Shown here: positions 44,611 through 57,520 of the stretch, one piece after another | Position numbering within the stretch: position 1 is the first letter of the stretch | Layout: each line of letters starts with the position of its first letter | Origin: Ischnura elegans | Lineage: Eukaryota > Arthropoda > Insecta > Odonata > Coenagrionidae | Assembly: GCF_921293095.1 (NCBI RefSeq) | Contig: NW_025791658.1 | Coordinates: 6,448,001 to 6,512,000, forward strand | Direction of reading: 5' to 3' | Length of the DNA stretch: 64,000 bases | Program-made: the position numbers and the translations under genes | Notes under the pieces: model-generated | Database searches by the model: none | What the model saw: the letters and a program-made list of their open reading frames with translations, nothing else | Told to the model about the DNA's origin: nothing

Positions 44611-46085
44611 TTAAACAAGTTTCACTTCTACATGTGTACGCAGGTGTGCGTAAAGGTTACTACTGTCAGCATATCTTTTGGAACACATTTTGCAGGAAAA
44701 AGGTTTCTCTCCTGTGTGTGTATTCATGTGTAGGATGAGTCTGTCCTTTCTTGCAAAAGACTTTGAGCAATTATCGCATGGAAAGGGTTTCTCTCCAGTG
44801 TGGGAACGCAAGTGTAGGATGAGTCTGTCCCTTCTTGTGAAGGACTTTGAACAGTAATTACACGAATGAGGTCTCTCTCCAGAGTGCATTTGCATATGGC
44901 TGGTGAGATGAGAAGTCCGAACAAAAGATTTAAGACATATCTTGCATGAGAATGGTTTCTCTCCTGTGTGAGTTCGCAAGTGTACCACGAGGTCGCTCTT
45001 CCAAGAAAAAGACCTTGCACAGTCATAACATGAATAAGGTTTCTCCTTTGTGTGTGTTGGCATGTGTGAAGAGAGTTGAGAACTCCTAGGGAAAGACTTG
45101 CTGCATACTGTACATGGATATTGTTTTCTTCCTGTGTGCATACCCATGTGACTGCTAAGACTGCTACTCACAGCAAAAGACTTATTGCACAAACTGCAAT
45201 TGAAAGGCCCTCCTTTTGTGCCTCCTAGAGTGTGATTTGGGAGGTTTCTGGCACAAGAGGTGGACTTTGAGGACTTATTCTTTGTGTTTGGTTTCCCATC
45301 TCCACCAGAACTTCTCACTCGTCCCACGGTTTCCTTCTCTTTCATTCCACCAGAGATTTTTAAAACAGGCGTTTTTACTTTTTGCATCGGCCCTTGTCTT
45401 TTCCTTTTCGACTCTTTTAATGTCTCAGAGGTGGATGACTCACAAGATTTATTACTATCTTTACTTGATGCAGGGACTGTTAAAGACTCATCTTTTCCCA
45501 TTGATGATTCATCATTAAGATACAAATTGCTGTCACCAAAATGAATTTCCATGTGTTTGATCAGATCATTTTTTGCGTTGAATCCACATTTGCAGTTGAA
45601 GCAATGATATAACTTTTCGTTTGATTTGTAACTACTACTAGGATTTTTGATCTGGCAATTACTTATATCTTCTTGGTCTTCCCTGATTGCCTCAATGCCA
45701 CTTCTTCTGTTTTCACTGATTCTGATTAACCTAAGACTATCTGTGATATTCAGTGCATCACCTCTACCCCCAACAACATTCATAGTGGCTCCGTTTTCAC
45801 TGTTTTTAGACGCTGGAATGTGTTTCATATAACTGGGTCCATCATCAGGAATTAAGTTAGACAATATGTTATCAGCATGAGGAGCACTGCCTTCTTCCAA
45901 ATCTTCTTCTACCACATCATTCCTTCCTTTACCTACGTGGGATGTTACAGCCGTGGACTGACTGTTAGTCACTGAGACTGCCGGAGCAATAGAGTCATGG
46001 CTAAGACTGATCCTTCCATTACTTTCCTTCAGCATACATGAAGTTGATGTTGTTTCCATCAGCACTTCGTCACGAGTAGACAGCC
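44611..46085 (-). CDS. Gene B terminal exon: C2H2 zinc-finger array
   Basis: The exon encodes 490 residues after acceptor ttctag (ending 46086) and starts with the two bases required by the phase-1 donor of exon 5. The N-terminal half is acidic and low in structure, with one lone finger (YHCFNCKCGF...H.EIH, about residues 160-181). A basic stretch, KESKRKRQGPMQKVK, is a likely nuclear localisation signal. Seven C2H2 fingers then stand in tandem to the C-terminus, mostly with TGEKPF-type linkers, so the product should bind DNA in the nucleus, as ZAD-C2H2 proteins do. The exon ends HLRTHVEVKLV-stop, where the linker to a next finger would be; the remains of further fingers follow. The ZAD exons of gene B were not found in the window. 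Confidence 0.9.
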
Positions 46086-48461
46086 CTAGAAAAGAAATTA
46101 CAATTACAATTTTCAGAGTCAGACAGGAAATCTATCATTCACAGATCTAATTCTTAAAGGACGTTTGACAGATAGAAACCTAGCCCATCTTTTTGCTGGT
46201 TGCTATTCAAGTAGAAAATGAGTCAGTCTTTTTTGATCATTGAAATAACTCTACAATACTATCTGGAATGGAAAAGCAGGTATCAATAAATATCACATAC
46301 ATATCTAGCGCAAAATTGCTGAAGAAAAACGATATCAGGCCCCTTTTAACATTTGTTCATTTAACCTTATCCGGGCAAGGAGGGTCAAATGGCCCTATAG
46401 CCTTTATCTCAGGTTATAACATGCACACAAAATAACCCAGTGCTGTGATTTTCTTTGACTTTGTTTTTGCGAACAAATGACAAACAATATCTTTTAATTT
46501 TGAAAATATTGCTTTATTGCTAATGGTAAATATAAACTTTTCCTACCATCAGAGACTCAAATCACCAATGGCGGCGCAGAAGGCACTGACAATATGGCCA
46601 ACGCAGCGAGGTTAGTGTTCTGACAATAGCATAGGCGTAGTAGGAGCATCACTCTGTGGTAGGAAGTATCGTTGAGGCATCCCCCTATATGTTGCAAATA
46701 TGTCGAGGAAGATTTTTCTTGGTTATGAAGAGGTATTTAGATACCTAGGGGCAAAAACGAGTAGCTGCTGTGCCACGGAGGGAGGGAGTATTTTAAATAC
46801 GGGACTTGTTAATTTCGTTGGTAGCCTTAGCAAGCAAGGCGGTGGATTGAAAGTATTGGCTTTGGAAAGTATTGACTATTGATAATGCATAACATATATT
46901 ACTTACAACATTATCACAGTACTAACAAAATAACACTGGATGGCATGATTATTGGCCCTGACACATTCCTACTGCTTCATCTGTAAAATGACCTCCTAAA
47001 TCTGAACATGGACTCCGTTTTTCCCCATCACCCACCACTTTCGGGGGAGCTCCCCCCCTCCAATATTTATCACTTCTCAGTCATTTGGAGGAATTAAAAC
47101 GATTATTTTAGCATTTCAATTTTTTCTCAAGGTTTTGAGGGGTGCAAAATTCTAAATTTAATATTTATGGTAAGGTTGTAGATTTGGGGGGATTAGTTTC
47201 CGTTAATGATTAAAAAAAGCACATTAAAAATTATCAACCTTTCCTTTTTTTTGTGTACATTTTCACTTATTTTCTTCATATTTCAGCTCCCATTCTATTT
47301 TCCCATGCCCCAAATATCCCAGAATGATGGAAAAATATACATATCAAGAGCTTATATCAGCAATAATAAAAATATTTAAGAACATGGCATAGAAAAAATA
47401 ATGAAAATTTGTGCCAACAGTTCAGAAGGTACCTACACTACCACGCTGGCGCCCTCTACACCACACGCACATCAACAAAGAGAAAAATAACAAATGTTAA
47501 GAACGATGAATAAAGTAAGTAATTTGGTATTTCATTTCCCTTTATACACTGAGGTAGAAGTTTCTCATGCAAAAACAGCAGTAGGCCTAATATATCAACA
47601 TGCCCGCATTCAATTTCCCTGAAAATCTCCTCACAAATTTGGATATGCCTTCATGGAACCATTCCTAGTGTTAATCTGAAACTGCTCCTAAATAATCTAT
47701 GAAAAGGTCCAGGTGTGAATGTAGGAAATGCATTTTTAGTGACACGTTACACCCCATGGCCCAATACGCTAAGAGCAATTCCTCGACATGAGCGATTTAA
47801 TCATCACTTCTTTTTTACCCACAAAGTTCTAAAACACTTTTTAGAATCCAAGCAAAGCTGGATTTTCTTTATAATTCAGGTGTTTCATATACATCGAATC
47901 TTGGAAAAGTTTCCTAATCTGGAGCCCACGAGTTCCTTCCTTGGTTTTAGCCTAACTAATTGTAAGACGAGGAAATTAAGTTAAAAATTGAAATTCAGCT
48001 CCTGTCTTGTTGATTGCTTTCGCGAATTATTTACTCTGTCTTAATTTGATGTGCAATGGTGGCAAGTGAATGTTTTCCGTCGAAACTAGGGAAACATGAG
48101 CAACATTTTTATAACCATGAGTGAAGCTTTCTTGCAGAGGCCAATTCCATATAAATGCTTATACAATCCTTTTCATTCCTCCAAGTCATTGCAAAGTGAT
48201 GAAAATTAGAGAGGGGCTTCCTCCTGAAAATGGTGGGTGATGGAGGAAAGAGGATGTCATGTTCGGATTCAGGTCATTTTACACAAGAATTACCAGGAAT
48301 GGTATCAGGGCTCAAAAAAATTATTTTTGCCATCCAGTGTAATTACAGAAAACTCATTATACCCAAAAATGCCAAAGATTTCTCAACATGGTTTCCCATT
48401 GTCGGGGTTTACCATCGAGGGGAATGATGAATTGCAGTGATCAACATCAATTTATAGACCT

Positions 48462-48510
<49 letters not shown>

Positions 48511-49191
48511 GCATATAAAACATAACTTACGAAGTTATCACAGAGTAATACCAACAATTAATTCAGATAAACCTGAATATACCTACCCTTCAATGTCTAT
48601 GATTTCGCAACGGGGTTTCTATATTACCTATGTCACAGTAGAGTGACGATTGTAGCAATGAAAAGAAACTTAAAAAGCCTCAAACAAAATATTAATGGAT
48701 AAAATATATTGCTTACGACGCAATGATAGCTAAATGTCAACAAAATATCTACAGAAATCAGAAAACACCGAGCAATACCAATACTTGATCAACATGGCTT
48801 CCTGCGGTAAATGCCTAGCCACCTATGGTTCCCTCGAAGCTCTACTTTCGAATTTGGCCGATAGTTGGCGTCTCCCTTGTCCGTCCGTGAGTTGACGAAT
48901 GGAAAGTGCACGAAGGGTGAATAATTGAAAAAACGGCCAAAGTATTCTCTATTAAAAGAAGTTAAACTTTATATAAATGTAAAAAGAAATTATAATAATC
49001 ATACAGAATTCATGTTACATTAAAAGAGATCAATAACTACATGAAAGTAAAAAAAGATTCTCTCCTATTCAAATGTGATGTAAACTCACAAATATTACAC
49101 ATGGATGACTATCTTAGGTCCTTCATCCGTAAAAAAGTTGCAACAACCTCTACATGCATTTATGTAATTGTAAGCCTTAGACTTTACTCAC
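46086..49191. other. Gene B intron 5
   Basis: A 3.1-kb intron between the linker exon and the zinc-finger exon. Its right end (48940-49191) aligns with gene A sequence left of exon 5 (about 1845-2131), for example 'aaatgtaaaaagaaat'. I see no gene in it; the (TA)n tract at 48462-48508 is noted separately. Confidence 0.6.
48462..48508. repeat. (CA)/(TA)n microsatellite
   Basis: A short CACACA run is followed by about 20 TA units without interruption. Confidence 0.95.
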
Positions 49192-49264
49192 CCGTAGCCT
49201 CGGCCGTGGAGTTATTGGTAATTTTCCAATCATCAATCATTTTTTCATCCTTGGTAAACGTAGG
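49192..49264 (-). CDS. Gene B exon 5 (linker exon)
   Basis: A 73-bp exon with acceptor tttcag and donor gtgagt encodes PTFTKDEKMIDDWKITNN... and ends in phase 1, as does gene A exon 5 (76 bp). The one-codon length difference keeps the frame, which argues for selection on the protein after duplication. Confidence 0.75.
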
Positions 49265-51240
49265 CTGAAATTAAGAATCAGCATGTCAATCATGAATGCA
49301 CAGGAGAATGAACATTATTTTAGCCAATGATGAATTCAATTTAATTCAAAACCATATTGAATCAAAATTAGAATTTTTCCGCAAAAACACTTGTTTCAAA
49401 AAATAGAACCTTCTTCCTCACATTCACATCATCAACACTTTCTCATTTCTTTCAACAAAGACACAGCCTTTGAACTATGTTCATTCCTTTTACCATTTGT
49501 AATCATTACCTAATTATTGTAATGATTCTTACAAAAATTAGAAATACGAGCGAGCTGCGCCCACTCCAAGCGGGCTTCCCCCGCTCTTTTCAGTGCAGGT
49601 CCACAGAGGAATAGACGCGTTTCTTATTTTAAAATGTAAAAAAAAAGGCAGGGTCTTATGCACAAATTTAATTGGAATGTTCATGTGAAAATTGAGGTCA
49701 GAGAACCTCTTTAAACACAACATTGGAAGTAATTACACTATCCTCTGTTAAACGCACATGATGACTCATACTCACGTATCAACAGGAGACTTGAATGTGG
49801 AATCAGCCGCATTTTGATCAAAGTTATTTAAAGAATGTGAGATATTGTTGCAAATGAACAAATGTATCAGTTTGTGCACCGTTAACGTCAGGAATATTTA
49901 CCGGTTTTTGTTTTTTTTTATTATTTAAAAACCAATTTTAGGAAACAATAGCAATATTTAGGAAGTAAGATATGCCGTTGCATGTTCTCTGATAAATTCT
50001 GTGTATTTTGGTACCTGATGTGTAGAGTTTGGTTGTGTATAAGTTGAGAAAAAGGTATATATACAGTAGAAATAATATAGAAAATTATTATTATGGCAGA
50101 TAGTAATTCCATTACCCAGTGGAAAATTAGTCAATGCCATGAGAAGAGAGATAAATTTAAAATATTACCAACCCTACTAAGGTCATCATTCCTGAGCTGC
50201 AAAGAATAAGGCTAAATTTTGGAACGAGGCAATATTTTTGTGAAGTAACACATCACAGTCAACCAAGTATATCTCTGCGCAAAAAAGCAATAGCTCATCT
50301 ATTTGGCTCATGATACAAATGGAAGAATTCATACCTATTATACTTATTAAAAAAACCATTCAATTAACTGTTCACCCAACCTTGGTCTTAACCAAGGTCA
50401 GCACAATCATCTGAACAGGAATTAGTTACCAATACATTTAACAATAGTTCATAATGCTACCACCAGATTATGGTAAGATATGCTGGTTAGGCCATAATTA
50501 GATGGAGGTATGAAGAATCGAATGATCATTTTGGAACATTGAGAGTGATATTGCACACCAAAGAATCTTCAGCAGAGAGGTGGAGATTTTCAAGGAAGAT
50601 AATTTTATCATTAGTTAAGTTATGCAATTCCCTACAGGGCCTCATTCCTAACTAGAGAGTGACTACAGCTTCACAACTCCATTTCAGTCTCATCTGTCCT
50701 CGTCACCTCTTGGAGCTGTGAATGCAACGGATGCAGGTTGCTTCATGTGCCAACCTTGCAAGTTTTCACTGACCCAGCCCAATCATTTAGCTGGGACTTG
50801 TGGCTGTCTCATATTATTGAAAACGATAGCACATTTGGGCAATTTGACAACCCATGGAAGAAATGTACCGCCAGCCAAATGCTCAGATTAAATTCCATGA
50901 CCCACTCTTATCTCCCCACATGAACGTTGTTTAATGCCAATGACAGACTTTAAAAATCAGAGCAAAAACTATTTAACAATTTATGAAATCTCCATCAGCA
51001 AATGTATTTATTTTACCGCTAATTTCGAAGCATAAGTCACACATGTACCTAATAAAAGGAAAAGAGATCTGATTGCTCTACCTTGTGGAACAAAAGATTT
51101 ATGTTTCTTCTGAATGATGTCATCAATGTACCATTGAGGATAGAAGTCTTAAGACAGTAAAACTGTGCTGTAAAGTTCCAGGGAGGAAGGGTTTTTTTGT
51201 GACAGCAAAACTAAACTTAATACGGCAAAAGTACACTTAC

Positions 51241-51360
51241 AAAGTCATCGGTTGCCAGAGGGTCTGAAGCCTCACTTGAAATTCCAGCTGTATTCGGCGA
51301 GTTAAACGCAGGATAATTTACACCACTCAGGAGCTGTTCATTCTCCTCTTTCACATTACA
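51241..51360 (-). CDS. Gene B exon 4 (linker exon with VKEE motif)
   Basis: A 120-bp, phase-0 exon of 40 residues, CNVKEENEQLLSGVNYP..., with acceptor ttctag and donor gtaagt. About 34 of 40 residues equal those of gene A exon 4, including the sumoylation-type VKEE and the ASDPLA.DD end. Confidence 0.8.
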
Positions 51361-51529
51361 CTAGAAGAGAATGCTGAGTGACAGTGAATAAAGCAATATA
51401 TAATATAACCTTTGAAATTTATAATAATAAAGCCTTGTCCTTAAGCGGAGACCACTCTAGCTGATCAGAAGTGTGTATGCCTGAGATCCTTATGACAAAC
51501 TTAAATATACTTGCTAATTTGCCATGCAT

Positions 51530-51900
51530 TTTTCCATCCAACTTGGAATAGAATGACTCCATATTCGCTAGACTTGGTGGCAGCTAGCAAACATCCTCGC
51601 CTAGCAACCCAGGGGTTATAGATTTTGCTCTTTGTTTCACCTATGTAGATGTCACAACATTCACAAGGTATGTGAAAGACACCAGAGGTCTTGACTCCAT
51701 TTATCTCTTAGCTCTTCCATTTATTTCCACAATTGCTGGGAAATTGTCATGCATTCCAAAAAATGGTAACATTGAGACAATCCACATGCCTGCCTGAAAA
51801 ACTACACAGCCAATGTGTAGAGTTGAAAGACCTCTAGCCATGAGTATACCCAGTGGATGGCAGCTGCACGCCCTTCCTCTAGACACAAAAGTCAACCGAG
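51530..51900 (-). mobile_element. Inverted fragment of a second Penelope-like element
   Basis: On the minus strand near 51600-51690 the sequence reads TSGVFHIPCECCDIYIGET, the first strand and the YIG motif of a PLE GIY-YIG domain. It differs from the corresponding IYRLKCGD region of the plus-strand PLE, so it comes from another PLE family. PLEs are known to carry inverted 5' pieces. Confidence 0.7.
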
Positions 51901-54103
51901 TTCAAAACGAAATTTAAAATATAAAATTCTTTCAGTCTAAGAAAACTGATAATAGTAGAAAATATATAATAAAAATAAAAATAATTTTTCCAAGCAAATA
52001 AAAAAAAAACAAAGCACTCTAATAATTTTCTTGAAAGTTTGGTTTCATAACCTATTGTGTTACAACTTGAACAACTACCGCTTGCCACCCTCTAGTTCTA
52101 ATCCTTGGTACACCATAGCCTCATCTGACTGTCACATGCCTCATGAGTGTGGAAACATACACATATTGGTTGAACGGGAAGAACTATTGAAACCAAGATA
52201 TCAGAGCGCAAACCTTGAGAAAATACAAAATTACACACTCGCAAACATTTGAGAAGGTGGGGTGGAAGGAGGGAGGGTTGGCCGGCGCATGGGTGAAGCA
52301 GCTATTGTCTCCTCTTCGAGAAGATCCTTGCTTGATAATGGTCTATTAGCAATGAAAGCGGATAAAGGGAATTCTGTAGTGATAATGGACAGGCAGAGCT
52401 ATGTCGGTAAGAGCATGGACTTCATTAAGGCTAATGACATTGTGTTACTGAAGGATGACCCCACGGCTAAAGTAAAAAAAAGCCCTTTCAAATGTCCAAA
52501 TGCTCTTTTCACCAGTGGAAATTTGGAGAGTGATAGTGATGAATCCGCTAGCCCCTAGTTTTTACGGTATGCCGAAAGTGCACAAGCTGGATATCCCTAT
52601 CCGCCCGGTGATTTCTGGAATTTCATCCCTGGTGCACATTCTAGCCAGAGTGCAAAAGTGTAAATTTTTGGAGTATTCTAATTCCAATATCACTTATCGT
52701 GTTAAAAATTCCTTTGACAAGCAACTAAACTACAGGAAGTGAAAACTCCGAAGAAATGTGTGTTAGTGTTATTTGACACAGTGAGACTGTTTCCTAGTGC
52801 CCAGAAAGAGAAAGCAGTTGAGCTTGCAGAGGAAGCATTAACTCAATCCCAAGCCCCCCAAAATATAGTTAAGGAAATGATGCATCTCATTAAACTCTGT
52901 GTTAACCAGAATTACTTTGTGTTCAATGGTAACCGTTATCAACAGGATAATGGGTTGGCTACAGGATCCCCTCTATCGCTCTTACTACCTGAAATATTTA
53001 CTTACTTTGGAAAAAGATTTGTATCAATGCAATCACTTGCTCATAAAGAATGTGCACTATTGGTACCGTTACATGGATGATGTTTTCTGTTTATGGAACG
53101 GAACCAAATACCAAGTGAGAAAGTTCTTGAAAATGTTAAGTACGATAAATGAAAGCATTAAGTTTACAGTGGAATTCCAGGGCAGTGATAAAATAAATTT
53201 TCTTGATTTAACTATATCCATTCAGAATGGTAAACATATGTTTGGTATTTATTGGAAACCAACATGTACCAATCATGTGATCCATGCAAAGTCAAAACAT
53301 CCACCGAGTCAGAAGCTAGCAGCCTTCCGCAATATGGTCCACAGAGCTGTAGCCATTCCCCTCACAAATGAGGAATACTGTAAAGAGTTAACCATCATTA
53401 AATCTGTAGCTACAGCTAATGGTTTCACGGAGGCTATGATAGACAACAGGGCAGCAAAAAAGAAAAAAGAAATTTACCTTAGGGAGATTTATTCATTTGA
53501 ACCTGTAAAAGCTCAATGCTGGTGAAAAATAAATTGTATGGGTAGTGCTTCCCTAAGAGAAGGTAATTTTCTAAATCATCTTGGCATCAAACCAGCCTTC
53601 CACAATAGAAGGAACCGAAGATATTTGCTCCCCAGTGTAAAAGACCCTGTCAATATCAGGGACCAAAGTGGAATTTATAGGCTAAAGTGCGGAGATTGAA
53701 TGGCATCTTACATTAGACAGACGTGGAGAAGTCTGCAGGTCAGAGTAGAAGAGCATAAGAGGGACTTTGAAAACAGGGAAGGGAATTATGGAAAATGGCT
53801 CACCTCCTAGAAGATGGACACCAGGCTGACTTCATCCCAGGAATGCTGCAACGGGTTAATAAAGGGAAAAAAATGGACATTTGGGAACAATTGTACATCG
53901 TTTCCGCCATTAGTAGGAAAGACATTATTACTAATGACCATGCATTTCCCTTCCATTCTCCGCTCCTTGACCTCCCTCAGCTAATGGGGAAAAAACCCTC
54001 CGAGCACCTGAAAATAGTCACCTTCCACCCCCACCTTCTCAAATGTTTGCGAGAGCGTAATTTTGTATTTATATGGCTATGATTAATTTCTTGGTTTATA
54101 TTT

Positions 54104-54152
54104 CTTGATAATGCTGCAGTGCAGCAAAACATGTCGACTGTAATTTAATAAA
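54104..54152 (+). ncRNA. Hammerhead ribozyme-like motif at PLE 3' end, decayed
   Basis: The core CTTGATAATGCTGCAGTGCA is followed by GCAAAACATGTCGACTGTA. A five-pair stem II (GCTGC/GCAGC) is capped by AGT, stands where hammerhead stem II should, and is followed by the short helix III region ATGTCGAC typical of PLE hammerheads. The conserved CUGANGA and GAAA boxes are only partly matched, so activity is unlikely. PLEs are known to encode such motifs. Confidence 0.55.
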
Positions 54153-54854
54153 TGTGGAAAAAGCAAAGTGTTTCACTTCATATATCATAATGGATCTCCA
54201 CAAAGTATCTGCCTCGTCCACCCAAAGCACAAACGTTGCATAAGACATAGATATCCTGAGAGATCTAATGCAACCAACCACAACAGCCATGCCATTCAGT
54301 ATATTAAAAAAACCATGTTTGTCTGCTAAGCAAATGGATCGGCTTAACAAAGAGGTGATTGGAACAGGACTCTCAAAGAGTAGAATTAGTAGACAAACAG
54401 GTTTCAACCTGAGCAAAAATTGGACTCCCATTATTTAAAGAATGGGATAACTGAACTTTATGTGAGAAGATTAGCAGGATTGTACAGCAAGGATCGAATA
54501 ACGTGAAAAAACATTCTTGTTTTTAGGCTTTCTAGCCTAGCAAAGACGATTACTTAGACAGTAGACAAAATCAAGTTAACCACAGGCCTACTCAATGGAA
54601 TGAATGACATTACTGTCAGAAGATTAGCAATGATGCACAACGAAGATTGACTTACATGCAAATAGATAAAGCTCTCGAAGGTTTTGCTATATAATAAACA
54701 GCCAGAAATTCGTACAATTGAAGGTCAAGGTTGACTTCTTATACAAATGCAAACATATACTCTAGGAAAACCCACTTCTGTAGTACAACCCAATTTTTTT
54801 TTCAACTGAAGGCAATTACACTAACGTATAATTGCAAATGCGAATAAAACTTAC

Positions 54855-55022
54855 CATCATATCAGCTTGGGGTAATTGGCAGTCTTCCAAAGGAATGAAT
54901 ATTTCAGTCATTTGAACTGAGCATGCACACTGCGAAGTTCCTTCAATCATATCTGGAATGCATTCTTTTGTCTCAGCAGAAGATCCTGCATTGTCATCAG
55001 CTGTCTCCTCTTGTTTGATTCT
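54855..55022 (-). CDS. Gene B exon 3 (linker exon with IKQE motif)
   Basis: A 168-bp, phase-0 exon of 56 residues, with acceptor gcacag and donor gtaagt. It begins RIKQEETADDNAGSS and ends CQLPQADMM. It matches gene A exon 3 in length, phase and most residues. IKQE keeps the sumoylation consensus. Upstream exons of gene B, including its ZAD, are not found between here and 64 kb. Confidence 0.8.
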
Positions 55023-55091
55023 CTGTGCAGAAAGAAAAAGTGATAAACGTCTTCCCTCCTTTAAAATTAACAAACAAGTCATTCCCACCAG

Positions 55092-56999
55092 GAGGGCAAG
55101 TCTGTAACTCTGTTCTCTCCCGAAAATGGGAGAAAGGAGATTCGTGAAGCGCCTGCGCGAGAGTTGTCGCCCGCCCCAAGTCTCTAGGGCGCCCCGCCGG
55201 AGAAAGGAGACTATTTGTCGCCTGGGAGAGTACTAGTCTCTCGACCCAAGTCCGTAAGCCTCCTCAAGCGCCTTTGGCGCCCCAGACGGGCGCTTCAGTT
55301 ACGTCCCCCTCAAGAGCCCGACGTATCTCTTTCTCCCATGGAGAAAGTGCGTATCTCGACAGTGTTTTGTTGTATTTTCTCAATATGGCGCGTTTTCTTT
55401 CAAACCATAGAATATTATTACTCGTATATGAGGTGCATTTAAGAGAAGTGGGGCAATTAACACCAGTGAGAAATTGTTGCGGGATATTAATAAACCGTTT
55501 GAGGCGAGGGAGGAAGATTTCCGGCCGCATTAGCGGAGAAGGTTGTCCTATCCGTCCTTCGATGGTCCGATTCTCTTCCTGCTGAAAATCCATCACCCTC
55601 AATAGCAGACAAAAACACCGCAATCCTATGAAATAACAATTATCTGTAGCTCTGAATTCTTTTCGTGTAAGTAGCGGGGTTTAGAAAGCTAATGCTAATT
55701 CAGAGAGCGCAAGAAAAGCACTTTAAATAATGGAAAATAACTTCTAAACAGTTACCTATGAAAAGCAACAGATAGTTAATGAAACACAAGACATGCCCTT
55801 ATTGTTAAAAGAACTTATTCCACGACGATGTAATAGAGTTTCACCATTTCATTGGTTTCACGAATACGACTGCTCAGCATAACCGTGTGCACACAACATG
55901 AGATCGCGAATCGGTTTCGCTGTCAACACATACAGAAGCTATAAATGTACTTCAATAATAAATGAATATCCACAAACTAAGTACTAGCACACACCGTAAA
56001 TATAAAGTGAGACATAGGCAAATAAAATATAAAAAAACTGGAAATCACTTCCACTCTTTTATTCATCACGAACAACTTACAATCACTAAGCTCGTTATGA
56101 TAAAAACAACTATTAATTCACTGATTTAAAGCCAGAAATTAGCCCACGAAAGAGGCACAGGTGACTTTTCTGACTATTATTCGTTAATATACTAGAAAAA
56201 GAAACTTCACACACAGCTTTGATCTTGATAGCTTGATCGTGAAATGTCAATGTACCTATACGATGAACAACGGAGGTGAACACGCCACTGACAATGTTTA
56301 CATTGCTGTCAGACATTAATCGATATGGTAATAACACTGCTTACAATTCAATCACGATGGAGCACTGATAATTACAACTCTTAGCCGATATTTTTCAACC
56401 TTTCCAAACTTTGTACATTGCAACCACTGGCACTGTGATTATCAGCAGAAGATTTACGGGAGTTGTCACATTGACAATAACACAATTTTGGCACAAAAGA
56501 TGTTTGCACAAATCTGCAAGCAGCGAGCAAAAGCTGTATTCACATTAGAAATATACTCTTAATTTTCAACTTTGGTGAGGTTGTAATTGATACGAAATGA
56601 AGAATTTACATGGTGACAAGCAAAATATACCGGCACTTGGATTTAGCCTTGCAGCCGCTTGCAAGCGAGGAATCACTGCGCGCGGTCAAAAAAGTAGTCC
56701 CGACTTTAGTAAGTCATAATGAGGTTATTATGCATTCAATTTAGAAAATATTTGCATGGATGAGTTTGACATAAAATTAAAAACATTTTAAAATTGCACA
56801 CGGTTAATTTCTCGATAAATCAAGCTCCAATATCAGATTCGCCTTAGAAATTTTTCATACTACCCATCGGAGCGAGTTTTCTCCCATCCGAACGGGAGAA
56901 ACAGTTCTCTCTACCGAGTTACGGACTTGGGTGGGGAGACAATTTTGGGCGACAACTCTCTCTCCCAAACGAGGCGCCCCAAGTTACCGACTTGCCCTC
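55092..56999. mobile_element. 1.9-kb TIR element, possible CAG target duplication
   Basis: The ends are GAGGGCAAGTC...GTAACT and the inverse AGTTACCGACTTGCCCTC. CAG flanks both (55089-55091 and 57000-57002). Gene A sequence at 4483-4490 reads across the site without the element, confirming the borders. Subterminal regions contain many inverted copies of CCCAAGTC/GACTTGGG and CTCTCC-type pieces. The interior minus frame at 56113-56337 has no motif I know. Family unresolved. Confidence 0.8.
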
Positions 57000-57002
57000 C
57001 AG

Positions 57003-57095
57003 GTGACCCATACAGTCAAAGCTGACGTTTCAATGGCTAGTGCTGCCATCGTCCTCAGGGCATTGAATGAGGGATCCAAAGTTTGTCCCTGTGAT
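57003..57095 (-). other. Penelope-like non-coding relic with hammerhead-like stem
   Basis: On the minus strand, CTGAGGACGATGGCAGCAC then TAGCCATTGAAACGTC shows a CUGANGA-like box, a stem (GATGGC/GCCATT) and GAAAC, followed by a GTCA/TGAC helix and GTA. The same stretch, less well kept, lies before exon 3 in gene A (4480-4545), so it predates the A/B duplication. Its place in a PLE is inferred from motif resemblance. Confidence 0.4.
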
Positions 57096-57261
57096 CATCA
57101 AAAGAGGGTCATCATGATGAGCTTTGACGGCGTGAGCCTACTTCTTTAAAGGATTTCCCTTTAGGGACATGCTTCAGCTCCTGAGCACGCCCTTCAACCA
57201 CAATATATTAGAACTATTTCATCATGTCAGCACTACAACATACTTCATTAACAATTGTAAA

Positions 57262-57365
57262 TAGTTTAAAGTATACCGGGACTAGCCGCTAGCAGGTGAC
57301 TCCCGTAAAAGTTATCACCATGGCTAAAGTCCCGGTATACTTTAGTCCTGGTATACTTTAAACTA
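57262..57365. mobile_element. Small MITE of about 104 bp
   Basis: The ends TAGTTTAAAGTATACCGGGA and the inverse of TAGTTTAAAGTATACCAGGA enclose a short spacer. A second inner copy of the CCCGGTATACTTTAG motif stands beside the right end. No coding capacity. Confidence 0.75.
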
Positions 57366-57520
57366 GTCTAGAGCGAACACCTCTTTGTGTTCTATGTCCG
57401 GGCCTGCTCTCCGGCTGTGGCGCTTTGTGCACCATTTGGACTACTTGTGGCATCATATGCTCAGCAGTCCAGCAACATCTTGTCCGGTAGTGTCCGAAAA
57501 TATCCTCAGGGAAGAATGAC

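Larger units (their letters stand above)
51455..54610 (+). mobile_element. Penelope-like retroelement (PLE), composite and broken
   Basis: This 3.15-kb insertion lies in gene B intron 3. The homologous gene A intron (3887-4254) runs straight across the site, which sets the borders to within a few bases. Plus-strand frames from 52262 to 53525 carry PLE reverse transcriptase motifs (MKADKGNSVVIMD; YGMPKVHK; YRYMDDVF; NFLDLTI). A GIY-YIG endonuclease-like region (53640-53815) and a hammerhead-like 3' end follow. The left 0.4 kb is a minus-strand piece of a different PLE. The element is broken in several places. Confidence 0.88.
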
